This document shows, piece after piece, positions 34,825 to 45,483 of a stretch of DNA of 64,000 bases. This DNA is from Diatrype stigma (lineage: Eukaryota; Ascomycota; Sordariomycetes; Xylariales; Diatrypaceae). The notes under the pieces are model-generated. The model was given only the letters and a program-made list of their open reading frames with translations, did not search any database and had not been told where the DNA came from. Position 1 is the stretch's first letter. Every line of letters starts with the position of its first letter. The stretch is taken from positions 1 to 64,000 of the forward strand of contig JAKJXP020000067.1 of the NCBI GenBank assembly GCA_022225965.2, in the 5' to 3' direction. Position numbers and translations under genes: made by a program.

Positions 34825-36546
34825 ATGTCTACCACAACCACGATGACAACTACAATCCGGAAGAAGGATGCCAACCTTCTTCCGGAAAGCGAGCGATTCC
34901 TACGGTGCTGCGCCGACATTGCAAATGCCCTCATCGAGGATCACGAGGTCTCCAAGAACCCCAAGAATCCCAAGCGCGACATCAACCTCAATAGCCTGAG
35001 GACCAAGCTGTCGAGGAAGCACAAGCTATCCAACATCCCGCCCCTGACTGCCATCATCGCTGCCATTCCCGAGCACTACAAGAAATACATCCTGCCCAAA
35101 CTTGTCGCCAAACCTATACGAACCTCATCCGGCATTGCCGTTGTTGCGGTCATGTGCAAGCCCCACCGATGTCCTCATATCGCCTATACCGGCAACATCT
35201 GTGTATACTGCCCCGGTGGTCCTGATTCCGACTTCGAATATAGCACGCAGTCATATACCGGATACGAGCCAACGTCTATGCGAGCCATCCGAGCTCGGTA
35301 TGACCCTTTCGAACAAGCCCGCGGTCGCGTGGATCAGCTCAAGTCGCTCGGCCACTCGGTTGACAAGGTCGAGTACATCATCATGGGAGGCACCTTCATG
35401 TCTCTTCCCGAGTCCTACCGTGACGAGTTTATTTCACAGTTACACAATGCCCTCAGCGGGTATCAAACAGTCAACGTGGATGAGGCAGTAGAAGCCGGTG
35501 AGATGAGCAATATCAAGTGCGTGGGAATCACCATCGAGACCAGACCAGACTACTGTCTACAACCACACCTATCCAGCATGCTTCGCTACGGTTGCACTCG
35601 GCTAGAAGTCGGGGTCCAGTCCCTCTACGAGGATGTGGCGCGCGACACCAACCGGGGCCACACTGTTGCCGCCGTCGCCGAGACTTTCTGTTTGGCCAAA
35701 GATGCCGGATATAAGGTGGTGTCCCACATGATGCCCGATTTGCCCAACGTCGGCATGGAACGCGACCTAGACCAGTTTCGAGAGTACTTTGAGAGCCCGG
35801 CATTCCGAACCGACGGGCTCAAGATCTACCCTACCTTGGTGATCAGAGGTACCGGCCTATACGAGCTCTGGCGTACGGGTAGGTATCAGAATTACACGCC
35901 AAATGCTCTCATCGACATTGTTGCCAGGATCCTCGCCTTGGTCCCGCCCTGGACTCGAATTTACCGAGTGCAGCGAGATATCCCCATGCCCCTGGTCACG
36001 TCTGGCGTGGAGAATGGCAACTTGAGAGAGCTAGCCCTCGCCCGCATGAAGGACTTTGGCACGACCTGCCGCGACGTCAGAACGCGCGAGGTCGGTGTCA
36101 ACGAGGTCAAGAACAAGATCCGGCCGAACCAGATCGAGCTTGTCCGGCGGGACTATGCGGCCAACGGTGGTTGGGAAACCTTCCTGGCGTATGAGGATCC
36201 GAAACAGGACATCCTCGTTGCCTTGCTGCGGCTACGAAAGTGCACACAAAAGTACACGTATCGTGAGGAGCTCATCGGTCAACAGACCAGTCTTGTGCGT
36301 GAGCTTCACGTGTACGGCACCGCCGTTCCTGTTCATGCAAGAGACCCCAAGAAGTTCCAGCACCAAGGTTTCGGAACCCTTCTCATGGAGGAAGCAGAGC
36401 GAATCGCCCGCGACGAGCATGGCAGCGACAAGATCAGTGTCATCAGTGGTGTGGGAGTCAGGAGTTATTACAAGAAATTGGGATACTGGCTTGATGGCCC
36501 CTATATGAGCAAATGGCTTGATGGACGGCCCCAGCCACAATCATGA
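34825..36546 (+). CDS. elp3: Elongator complex catalytic subunit Elp3
   Basis: Single exon, 573 residues. The ATG at 34825 is the first in frame; codons further upstream in this frame are not preceded by another ATG. Elp3 is the tRNA uridine-34 carboxymethylase of Elongator. The radical SAM half has [21 protein letters not shown] with the Fe-S cysteines, then GGTFMSLP and TIETRPDYC. The C-terminal acetyltransferase half has [18 protein letters not shown] (acetyl-CoA loop) and [19 protein letters not shown]. Sequence is nearly identical to family consensus, apart from a variable 40-residue N terminus rich in Thr. Cytosolic as part of the six-subunit complex. It modifies wobble uridines so that AA- and AG-ending codons are read efficiently. 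Confidence 0.97.
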   Translation: MSTTTTMTTTIRKKDANLLPESERFLRCCADIANALIEDHEVSKNPKNPKRDINLNSLRTKLSRKHKLSNIPPLTAIIAAIPEHYKKYILPKLVAKPIRTSSGIAVVAVMCKPHRCPHIAYTGNICVYCPGGPDSDFEYSTQSYTGYEPTSMRAIRARYDPFEQARGRVDQLKSLGHSVDKVEYIIMGGTFMSLPESYRDEFISQLHNALSGYQTVNVDEAVEAGEMSNIKCVGITIETRPDYCLQPHLSSMLRYGCTRLEVGVQSLYEDVARDTNRGHTVAAVAETFCLAKDAGYKVVSHMMPDLPNVGMERDLDQFREYFESPAFRTDGLKIYPTLVIRGTGLYELWRTGRYQNYTPNALIDIVARILALVPPWTRIYRVQRDIPMPLVTSGVENGNLRELALARMKDFGTTCRDVRTREVGVNEVKNKIRPNQIELVRRDYAANGGWETFLAYEDPKQDILVALLRLRKCTQKYTYREELIGQQTSLVRELHVYGTAVPVHARDPKKFQHQGFGTLLMEEAERIARDEHGSDKISVISGVGVRSYYKKLGYWLDGPYMSKWLDGRPQPQS

Positions 36547-38122
36547 ACCTGGTGAGGAGTGACGCCTCCGTTACCATCTTGCTTCTCATATTCACCTGTG
36601 ATCACGCGACCATACCTTTGGCTTCGAGAAGTACGACACCTGCATCGATGTAGTCGCTCCGCGAAAAGCCTTGTTCAGTCCAAGCCACAGCATACTATGA
36701 GAAAATTTCCGCGAGATAAACCGGATTTGACCTTCCCGTTAGGGGTTTGAAGGAGCGAGATATCCCTCGCAACTCCTTCGACTTCCCAGGTGCTCAGTTT
36801 CGGGCCCACGGTCAACTTTCCTCCCACTTGAGCTTCCGATTACAAGGCCATGCCAAGATAGGATTCGTCTGATGGACTGTGATTTGGGCAGACCGTATCT
36901 TGATTAGCAAGCACCATCCCAGCTTATAGTCGAACCCAGACCAGAGGACCCCCTCCGAACCTGGGCGCAGCATTCCGGTTCATTCAGCCCTTACTCATCG
37001 TTTCCTAGCTCGATATCTCACCATCAACAACAGTCTGGTAGATTGGGCCATGGATGGCATACTAGTTGATGAGTTGAGTTAACTGGCAATTGGGAATTTT
37101 GTCATCTACGGAGGCACTGCCCAATTCTACCACCGCATTAGGCCACGATGATGACGACTTTATTTCCACCTTCCACATAGGCAACCTCATGGTTGAAGTC
37201 GCCCACCACCTGAATCACAACACTGTCCAGCTAGTTGGTCACAGCCAGGCCGGCTCTCTGCTGGTACTCTGTAGCGGCAGCTTTTCCCGGCACCCTATTA
37301 TCTGATAGTAGATCATGTGTTCTACTCGGCTCAGCGTATCAATGGCCAGCCGTTCTCTTGAGACCGCACCATGTCAGGGGTTGCATGTGCTTAAGATAAC
37401 CGGTTCTTTTTGTGGAGGCTATCTAATAGCTAAGGCTTCGGGTATATTGTCCTAGGTCATTCGATGGGTCAAAGTGCTTTCGGGCGGAAAGGTATCTAGT
37501 TGGACTCACATACCATATATTGTTATCAACGATAGGGGTTGGTGAACAGTAGATAGATAAGCGCTGGGTCTTCATATTCGAGGGCAAGCAAATACACACA
37601 AAACTGACGTATAAATGAAAACTGCGAAATCAAAAAGATCGGTGTATCGAGAGAAGAGTTGAATCAGCATTTGTCACGGCGGAGCTTTTCCTATTCCACG
37701 GAAAACATACAACCATATCCTAAAGTAAACCGGCCAGTCAGTCGCCCCCCTACCCCTTTCCCGTTGAACGCCTGTCGTAAATGCACGTACGTACGAGTAT
37801 CCCAAGTCGTGGTATCATCCGAATCAAACCAAACAACTAGCAAATTCGTGAATAGACCGCTTGCTCGTGATTGCTTCGTTTCGTTGCCAATTCGCTCGTT
37901 CTAAAAGACGCAAAGACGCCCTCTCCTGGTTTTGGAGTATACCCAACTTTCCATGCCCCATGCCTTCCCATCCCAGTTTCCAAGTACCACGTCGAAGATC
38001 GTCGCCCCGTGCCCAATCCAAGCCAAAAACACCATCATAACTGAGACAATAAGAACGAGCGAACCAACGAATTTCGGCTATTTTTCTGCCTTCGCCCTAC
38101 AAATAGATGCCTTCAGCCGCCG
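36547..38122. other. Convergent intergenic region
   Basis: Between the 3' ends of elp3 and the acyltransferase gene. A frame at 37090-37305 contains VQLVGHSQAG, reminiscent of an alpha/beta-hydrolase nucleophile elbow, but has no ATG and no other family features. Nothing firm. Confidence 0.5.
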
Positions 38123-39668
38123 CTACGTCTCCTGGGCGAGAAGATGGAACATCTTGACCAGCACGTTTAGGATCAACCCGAAAGCGCCCAGCATGACGAA
38201 GATCTTGACGAACTCCCACCAGTATCTCGTCCGGACCTCCGTTTCTAGGTGCCCCTTGATGCCGGTAACATTTTCCGGGAACCGGCCGGTGCATATGTAC
38301 TGTTCCATGAGTGCGTCCTTCTCGTACCACCTCTCCCGCAGCCAGGCATCGAACTCTTCGGCGCTATCGAGAGGTATATCCGCGATCGGGAAGCGCCGCC
38401 AGTAGAAATTCACGGATTTTGGCGGCCGGCCTTGGAAGTACGTGCTCGAGAGGCTGAAGTAGTTCTCGCCATACCTGCCACGACTATAGAGCGAACTAGT
38501 TAGTAAACTCTCCGAAGAAGTGCCCAGAGATGGGCATAGAGACAATGGGAGGAACCGGAAAGATCACTTACGGGACGCCCTCATAGGCTACAGTGCAGTC
38601 GTACACGTAATCCACCGTGCCCTTCAGCTCGTTAAGACAGAAGAACATGCCGGTGCTTCGAGGCAACATCATGTGAGCGGGGTCCTTCAGTCCCATCTTG
38701 GCCGCCCAGGCCGCCGACTTTTCTCTTCCATTGTCCGATATGTTGGTGCCTTCGGGGAACAGCAGGAGCCACATCGGACTGCGATAGCTCTTGCCTTCGG
38801 GACTGGTGCGAGTCGCCTTCAGCTTGCCAAGCCGGTGGGCCAGTCGTGGCTGGTCCACCGACATCTTCCGGGACATGAATATGAACCCATGAAACACGCA
38901 TCCTAGCCCGAGGATGGGGATGTACTTGATGGACTCCTTCAGGATGATGTAGATGTGGCCGTGCATTTGACGGACGTTGGTGTAGCCTACCCACCACAAG
39001 TAAATCCAGTCCGTATATATCTGTTGTGCGCATCCATGCCAGGTCAGTGCCATTTCAACATCCAGCTCTGTTTCCAGTTCCAGCTTCCGCTATAGCCCCA
39101 ACTTCCATCTACACCTTCCCAAGTCACAACAGGGTAGATGTAAAACGTACCTGGTGGTTCGCAATCATGACTAGACGCTCTGGAAAGTTACACTCGACTC
39201 TGCCATCCGGTGTCAGGCTGAGCTGATCTGCCACAGAGGCATCTCCACTGATTCGGATAACTGTCGGCGCCCACCAGTGCGTCATGGTCGTGGTCAAGAG
39301 CCCGAAGGAGGCCTTGCATAGGGACATGTAGGCATAGTAGTGTTCCCTATCTATGTAATACAGCGGGGAGCCCAGGAGCTGGGTCGCATGAATCCTGTGA
39401 TCATTCTCCAGGTTAGACGTTTGTGTCCTCCTTCAAGGCCGCTACGACAGATAAATCCACAAACATACACTATACAGCCGGTGAAAAAGTATATACCGAC
39501 GCTCAAGGCGCGAAGGAATGCCACGAAACGGCCGTATTTGACCCTGCCTGACGGGTGTGAAAGCGCATCGTTCTTCTTAGGTGGATACGACTCGGTAGTC
39601 GAGAGGCCGTTGGACGCATCGGGAACCGGGTTCAGGGCCACCCGCTGCCGCAGCTCGGACGTCGTCAT
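38123..39668 (-). CDS. Lysophospholipid acyltransferase (PlsC/LCLAT1-like)
   Basis: Four minus-strand exons, 39668-39469, 39394-39151, 39020-38572 and 38483-38123, about 417 residues. The start at 39668 (MTTSELRQR) is the first ATG. A hydrophobic segment (SVGIYFFTGCIV, about 56-67) is followed by the acyltransferase domain: NHQIYTDW carries the catalytic HxxxxD (His147, Asp152), split by an intron, then ESIKYIPILGLG, FIFMSRKMSVDQPRL, and LLLFPEGTNISD for glycerol-phosphate binding. A C-terminal membrane segment (FVKIFVMLGAFGLILNVLV) is near the end. This order matches the AGPAT-like/lysocardiolipin acyltransferase branch, membrane-bound in ER or mitochondria-associated membrane. Exact acceptor lipid is not decidable. 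Confidence 0.9.
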
Positions 39669-41833
39669 GGTGCGTGACAAAACTGTGCGCTCTGATGCGA
39701 TACAAGAAGTATCGTCACAGCAGTGGGATGGACAGATTTAAGCGACGGGGCAGCCGTTGTCTATTCAACATCCGGCTCGACCGAAGCTCGTGATACTCGG
39801 AGACACTGATACTGACACCGACACCGACACTGACACTGACACCGTGGCGGACTCGAAAGGGTTTGCAAGGTCGGTTGCTTGGTTGGTTGAGTTGGTTGGT
39901 CGGTCGGTGGACGAGCTCGTGAATATGAGCGGGTCGGAAGGAAACAAGACCCCGAGGTCGAGGCGTTGGACTAGAGGGGCGCTTGTGGTAGTGATATACT
40001 TGTAGGAGATAGTAGCGAGGTATGTACCTAGGCTGTAGGTAGCAACAAGGAGGGTCTATAGCTTAGGCATGCAACTAGCTCGTCTAGTGAAGAGTATAGG
40101 TCAGACCAGGCAGACTCCTCGGCCTGTCACATGGCATGGGCTGCTTACGTACCGAGGACGCTCTAGCATGTACGTAGGTATGTAAGCGATGGTAACTATG
40201 TAACTACCTATATAGCAGTAGCAGCGATGAGAGAGCTGCAGCAAGGGAAAGTAAGTGGGTTATGTATGCGTATAGAAGTTGTCCTCGTGTCTTGAGTCAC
40301 GATCTGGTGGATTTATACCGGCTTTAGGTGGTAGCCCAAGCAGTCCCGTGAACAGAAGATTGGGCAGGATATATGTGGGCAGTGAGCAGGCAGGGTGGTG
40401 AGTGGTCGTGATCACCTACATCGTAGGTATCGTAAGTATCATAGGTAGGTATATAAAGCTCGTTGTTATGAGGAAAGGATTATAAGGATAGGAGGCGGGA
40501 ATGCTGTTGTCGAGGACCGACGGCATGTAATCAGATGGTAACAGGTAACACTGAAGGTAAGGCAGTAGAGTCATACGTAAGTTGATAATATTCAGGTGTG
40601 ATCTGCCTAATCTGGCAGTACTCCATCTTCCTACCAATCAACGGATAGATGTTGTATATTATAGTATAACAAGTATACCTACCAAGCCCGGGTAGGTGCT
40701 ATAGTATGTACATACCTCCATATCAGACTCTTTTTCAGTAGGAAAGCATGCACGTGTAGACAGGCATATTGGCATGTGAGAAGAGTAGGTGCGAGGATAG
40801 ACAATCCGAGTGCGAAGTTGAGTAGAATGGGGCTGGTTGAGCTCTACAGATTTTGGCAGGCGTGGCAGGTCGGGGCGATTGATTGGCGGTTGGTGGGGTT
40901 TTCAGCGGGCTCTCACTTGCTTGTCCACTGACTTCTCACCATTACACCATGCGAGCTGACTCAACAAGCAAGGATTGTACATACATACATCCCAGACATC
41001 TTTGCAACCAGAGGGACCTTTACCGACCGATGCGTGCATACATACCTACATACATGTAACTTATTGTAAGTTAGTACCTAGCACTCATAGCGCGCTGGCG
41101 GTGAAACTCGCCTTCTGAGTTTTCAAGACTTAGGTCACTATTGATCTCAAGACACGCAGGTCGACATAGAACATAGCGAACAACTCCCCTCATATACTCA
41201 TCTAGATTTTATACTTCATGCTTCATACCGGCTCATCCGGGTTGACGACGTCACTGGCCCACCCGAACGGAATAGGAACAGGAACCGGAGTTGGAGATCC
41301 ATGCGGACCGAGCCATGACAGGGGAGATGGGCTTGTAAGTGAGCAGTGAGAGTGAGAGTGAGCACATGTACTCCGAAAAACGAAGAACAAATATACAGCG
41401 CCCACTGAATACCTACGTTACATACCCACATAGATACGACTTACAAGTGAAACCCATGTAGGCCAATACTCAGGTCATGATAGTTTCCTGAGGCCGTCAT
41501 GAAGCGTGCTCCTGTATCGCAGCTCATGCCTCCTTCTGGAGGGGAAGCCACATTTGGGCTGTACTCGTAACTCTCATAGGTAGGCTGGCAGATATGTAAG
41601 TACCAGTGATTTAGTTAGTCGATGTACTAAACCGAGACCAGGTTGTGTTATGTGGCTCAGTTCGTCGGTATATTTACCGTGCCCTATTCAGTCAATAACA
41701 TATCGTAGAATGCATGATGCACTCCAAAGGACTTCCCGTGTGGTTAAGGTAGCGCCAGTAATCTAGATCCCAAGACCGTCTGACCCGGAATCTGACCCGG
41801 AAGTTCTTCACGGCATACACCGTCGCGATTACT
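39669..41833. promoter_or_regulatory. Divergent intergenic region, acyltransferase and LDAH
   Basis: 2.2 kb between two divergent lipid-metabolism genes. It holds a hexamer repeat (39802-39843) and many TACCTA/TACATA microsatellite fragments (for example near 40980-41055). No open frame I can support. Confidence 0.5.
39802..39843 (+). repeat. Hexanucleotide tandem repeat (GACACY)
   Basis: Seven adjacent hexamers of the type GACACT/GACACC with one variant (GATACT). A typical unstable microsatellite, 134 bases upstream of the acyltransferase start. Confidence 0.85.
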
Positions 41834-42967
41834 ATGCCCCTTCACACCATATCTTATCACCCAAAACCTATCAGCAATGGGGACGCTACGACGGACAAGA
41901 CGAGGTCTAGAGACGTACTCATCTACTTCATTCCGGGAAATCCGGGTCTCATAGATTACTATGCGCCCTTCCTCGCACACTTATGGGAGCTGTTAGACTC
42001 GGCGACGGCCGCGGGGTCTTCATCGTCGCTGCCGCCATCAACCCGGTTCCACATCTACGGGCAGGATCTGGCCGGCTTCAGCGACGATGGTCACGAACCG
42101 TTCACGTCAAAGCGGAAGCCATTCGATCTCGAGCATCAGATCCAGCTCACCCTCAGGACAGTAGAATCCATGAGAGTGGTTGAGGCCCGGGGCAGCGACG
42201 GCGACGGCGACGACCTGCAGGAGAGCAGCCGCTGCTACGACGAGGTGATCCTGATGGGCCATTCGGTGGGAAGCTACATCGCATTGCAGCTCTGTCACCG
42301 GTCGCTCTCGAGACTGCAGCAGGAGCGGGAGCGGGAGCGGGAGCCCGAACATCATATCAGCGGTCACGGCCCCAAGCTCGACAGGGGCATCCTGCTCTTC
42401 CCGACGATCGTGCACATCGCACGGTCCCCGGCAGGACGGCGCCTCGACACGCTGCGGCGCACTCCTGGCCTCGGGGCGAACGCGTACCGGCTGGCGCGCC
42501 TGCTCCTGGCGCCGTGGCCGCGCGGGGCCCTGCGCTGGTTCGCGCGCGCCGTCATGGGGTTCCCCGCGCACGCGGCCGAGGCGACGGCGCGGTGGCTCGG
42601 CAGCCGCGGCGGCGACGGCGTGTGGCAGGCCCTCCACATGGGCATGGATGAGATGCAGGTGATCGGCGATGATGTCTGGGATGAGGAGCTGTGGGGGATC
42701 GAGCGTGAGGCCGAGGCCGAGGCTGAGGCTGATCAGCAGGGGCAACAGGTGCCGTCGCCGAGATTCTACTTCTTCTTCGGGAAGAACGACCACTGGGTTG
42801 CGGACCACTACCGGGATATGTTCATCGAGAAGAGGCAGAAACAGATCGAGAGGACGAAGCTAATTGTCGACGAGGGAGACCTGCCTCATGCCTTCTGCAT
42901 ACGGCACAGCGAGACTGTTGCGGAAAAGGTATATACATGGGTCCAGGAGATGTATATTGATTCGTGA
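41834..42967 (+). CDS. Lipid-droplet-associated hydrolase (LDAH family)
   Basis: Single exon, 377 residues. The sequence has the LDAH signature: VLIYFIPGNPGLIDYYAPFL at residues 28-47, GQDLAGFS, and DEVILMGHSVGSYIAL, with nucleophile Ser144 in GHSVG. Near the C terminus FYFFFGKNDHWVADHYRD supplies the acid region and DLPHAFCIRHSE the likely catalytic His. The family is an alpha/beta-hydrolase found on lipid droplets; weak sterol-ester or triglyceride hydrolase activity has been proposed and is debated. An ER-x repeat of Arg-Glu (about residues 163-171) and an Ala/Glu repeat (about 298-303) are low-complexity insertions in loops. Divergent from a lysophospholipid acyltransferase gene. Confidence 0.88.
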   Translation: MPLHTISYHPKPISNGDATTDKTRSRDVLIYFIPGNPGLIDYYAPFLAHLWELLDSATAAGSSSSLPPSTRFHIYGQDLAGFSDDGHEPFTSKRKPFDLEHQIQLTLRTVESMRVVEARGSDGDGDDLQESSRCYDEVILMGHSVGSYIALQLCHRSLSRLQQEREREREPEHHISGHGPKLDRGILLFPTIVHIARSPAGRRLDTLRRTPGLGANAYRLARLLLAPWPRGALRWFARAVMGFPAHAAEATARWLGSRGGDGVWQALHMGMDEMQVIGDDVWDEELWGIEREAEAEAEADQQGQQVPSPRFYFFFGKNDHWVADHYRDMFIEKRQKQIERTKLIVDEGDLPHAFCIRHSETVAEKVYTWVQEMYIDS

Positions 42968-43780
42968 ACATCGCACAAGGCATGTTAGGTGACAGTTACA
43001 AACAAAGAGTTGGTCCAGATTGTCATTCCTGACCTTGTTCACTCTAGCTTGATCTCGCTTGGGCGAAGTCGGTTCCCCAAAGGCAAACAAACATTGATGT
43101 TGTATTCTCGGGCCTGGAAGTCAGTGTCAGTACCACCAGACGGATTTCAACTCACAAACAAATGGATGCAGACGACTATGATGCAGTCTACTTGGAAAAT
43201 CGAAAGTGCAATAGGTGACACCACACTAGTATACACCAAGGTTACCAAAAGTTACGAACTGCCGCAAATGCATTCATGTGCCCATTCAACCCACTGATCA
43301 TATACACAACTTCAACAAAACCAGCCCATATTCTGATGTAAGCCTACGCCTACCCGCATGAATCAGATGCAATATTAAGTGATCATAAAATTGGGCCTTT
43401 GTTTCAAGCACAGCGAGCGTGGGCTTCCAATTCAACATCAAGTCGCGATTACAAGGCATCGTATCACAGATTGGCAACATATAATTATTCGCCAGGCTTG
43501 TCTAAGGCTTCCATTGGATTCTCATCTATCAAACACCACACTGGGAAACAAGGGAGGCATGAATCCTACGAGCGAAAACAAGCCTCCAACGCCACGATAC
43601 AGGAACTAGAATCTCAATCCAAGCATTGCTCGTGGAATCGACGATCCGGCCAGTGATATACTTCCAAATACGGTCGATACCTCCAAAAAGTACTTGTCCA
43701 CGCTGGTGACCGGACCCATTAAGATTATGCTACATCAACCTCCTTCTACACATCGATTCCATGCGGACGTCGGGATGCCC
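42968..43780. other. Convergent intergenic region
   Basis: Between the 3' ends of the LDAH and glucanosyltransferase genes. No gene seen; short frames lack motifs. Confidence 0.55.
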
Positions 43781-45483
43781 TTATAGCAGGACCATACCGG
43801 CACCCAGACCCATGGCGGCAATGACGTAGACGGCGCTGGCCATCTCGCCCATGGACAGGAACATGCCCATGCGAGCGTTGCCAGCAGCCGCGCCCTCGCT
43901 CGACGAGGATCCACTGCCAGTGGCCGAGGACACGTCGGAAGCAGCGGTAGCGGTAGCAGCCTCCTCAGCGCTGGCCTTGGCCTTCTCGAGGGCAGCCGAG
44001 CAGGTGCTGTCGGCCTTGGGGGAGGAAACCTTGAAGACTCAGTTAGCATACCGTCGCAGGGGACGAGTGGCGGCAGGAACGGGATGGGATCATCACTTAC
44101 AGTCTTAGCCTTGCCGTCGAAGTCGCAGGCGGTCGAAGCACCACCCTGGTTCTGGTAGTAGGTGTCCAGGACGTGGGCAAGCTGCTGGCGCGGGTTGCAC
44201 ATGACGTACGGGCCGTAGACACCCTTGGCAGTGTCGCCCTTGATACCGGCGCAGGCGTCCTCGTCAGCGCCGCAGATGTAGCCGAAGATCTCGCCGAAGT
44301 CCTCCTCCTCCAGGTCGTCGGCGGCAACACACGAAGCGCTGTTCACCATGCAGTCGCAGAGGGACGCGTCAGGGGTAGGGGGCAGGGCCTCCGCGACCTT
44401 CCAGTCGCTGCTGACACCGGGGCAGGCAGCGGCCGAGTTCTCGGGCGTGTACTCGTCCATCGAGACGCCGCTGGGCTTGGTGTCCTTGATGGCCTTCTCG
44501 AGAGCGTCGTAGTTCTTCATGGTGGTGGCCTTGCCGTCCTTGACCTTGACGAGACCGTAGTCGTTCTCCTCCTCGAAGTACATGTAGACGATGCCACCGC
44601 TGAAGACGCCGGTCATCTTGTCGGAGTACAGGGCGCGGGTGTCGTCCCAGAGACGGCCGTCGGCACCGTCGACGGTGTTGCAGCCGTACTCGGCGAAGAA
44701 GACGGGGACGGAGTAGTTGCTGAAGAAGTCGACCTGGACGTCGTAGCCGGACTTCTCGAAGCTGCTCTTGCCGCACCACGAGTAGATGTTGTAGCCCCAG
44801 AAGTCGATGGCCTCCTCCTCGGGACCGCAGTTGAAGTACTGGGCCATGTGGACACGGATGTTGGCATCGTCGTTGGCGGCGTAGCCGACGCCCATCCAGC
44901 GGTGGCCGTTGTTGACCTTCTCGGCGATGTAAGCCTTGGTGTCACGAGTGGCGGCCTTGACGTAGGCCGACGCGCCAGTGTTGGTGGCGTTGTTCGTGAC
45001 CTCGTTACCGGAGAAGAAGCCGATCACGTTGTCGTACTTGGAAAGCTCGTCCACGACAGCCTTGTAGCGGTCGAAGAGCTTGACGTTCCAGGTAGGGCTG
45101 TCACGGTTGATCGAGGTCGCCGGCTCACCCAGATCGGCGATGACGTAGATGCCGGCCTTCTCGAGCATGTCCATGCAGTCCTTGTGGTCCTGCGTGGGGT
45201 CGATGGCGTACGTTCGGATGGTGTTGGTTCCGAGGGCAGCCAGCAGAGGGACATCACGCTTGCAGGCATCGGCATCGGCCAGGGGATCTTGGTAGGTAGA
45301 GTCCTTCTGGACCTTGCCACCGGGACCGGTTCCGGCCTCTTGTTGGTAGGCAACACCCTTCATGAAGAACTGGGTTCCGTTCTCGTAGAAGAACTTGCTT
45401 CCCTTCATGACGAGGGGGTCGATGGCGGCGGCATTGCTCGCCAGCAGCAGCGACGAAGCGAGGGCTGATCGTAGGAAGCCCAT
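43781..45483 (-). CDS. gas1: GPI-anchored 1,3-beta-glucanosyltransferase (GH72, Gas1 type with CBM43)
   Basis: Two minus-strand exons, 45483-44101 and 44029-43781 (72-base intron), about 543 residues. It cuts and re-joins beta-1,3-glucan at the cell surface. A signal peptide covers residues 1-20; the GH72 domain follows with SGNEVTN (acid/base Glu161) and FFAEYGCN (nucleophile Glu265), positions almost equal to yeast Gas1. A CBM43/X8 cysteine-rich module spans about 371-460 (CDCMVNSASC, GYICG, YVMCN). A Ser/Ala-rich stretch and a GPI signal (EGAAAGNARM then a hydrophobic tail to LGAGMVLL) finish the protein. Reading through the intron would replace the GPI signal by a basic Arg/Pro tail, so the splice is well supported. 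Codon use is strongly biased, suggesting high expression. Confidence 0.96.

Noticed and set aside
37090..37305. Frame with VQLVGHSQAG, like an alpha/beta-hydrolase elbow
   Set aside because: It has no ATG start and no oxyanion or His motif. At most a decayed fragment; too weak to call a pseudogene.
44173..45468. Long open frame of 431 codons on the + strand
   Set aside because: It is antisense to the glucanosyltransferase gene; the opposite strand has a full GH72 domain, and the frame is open only because of strong GC codon bias.
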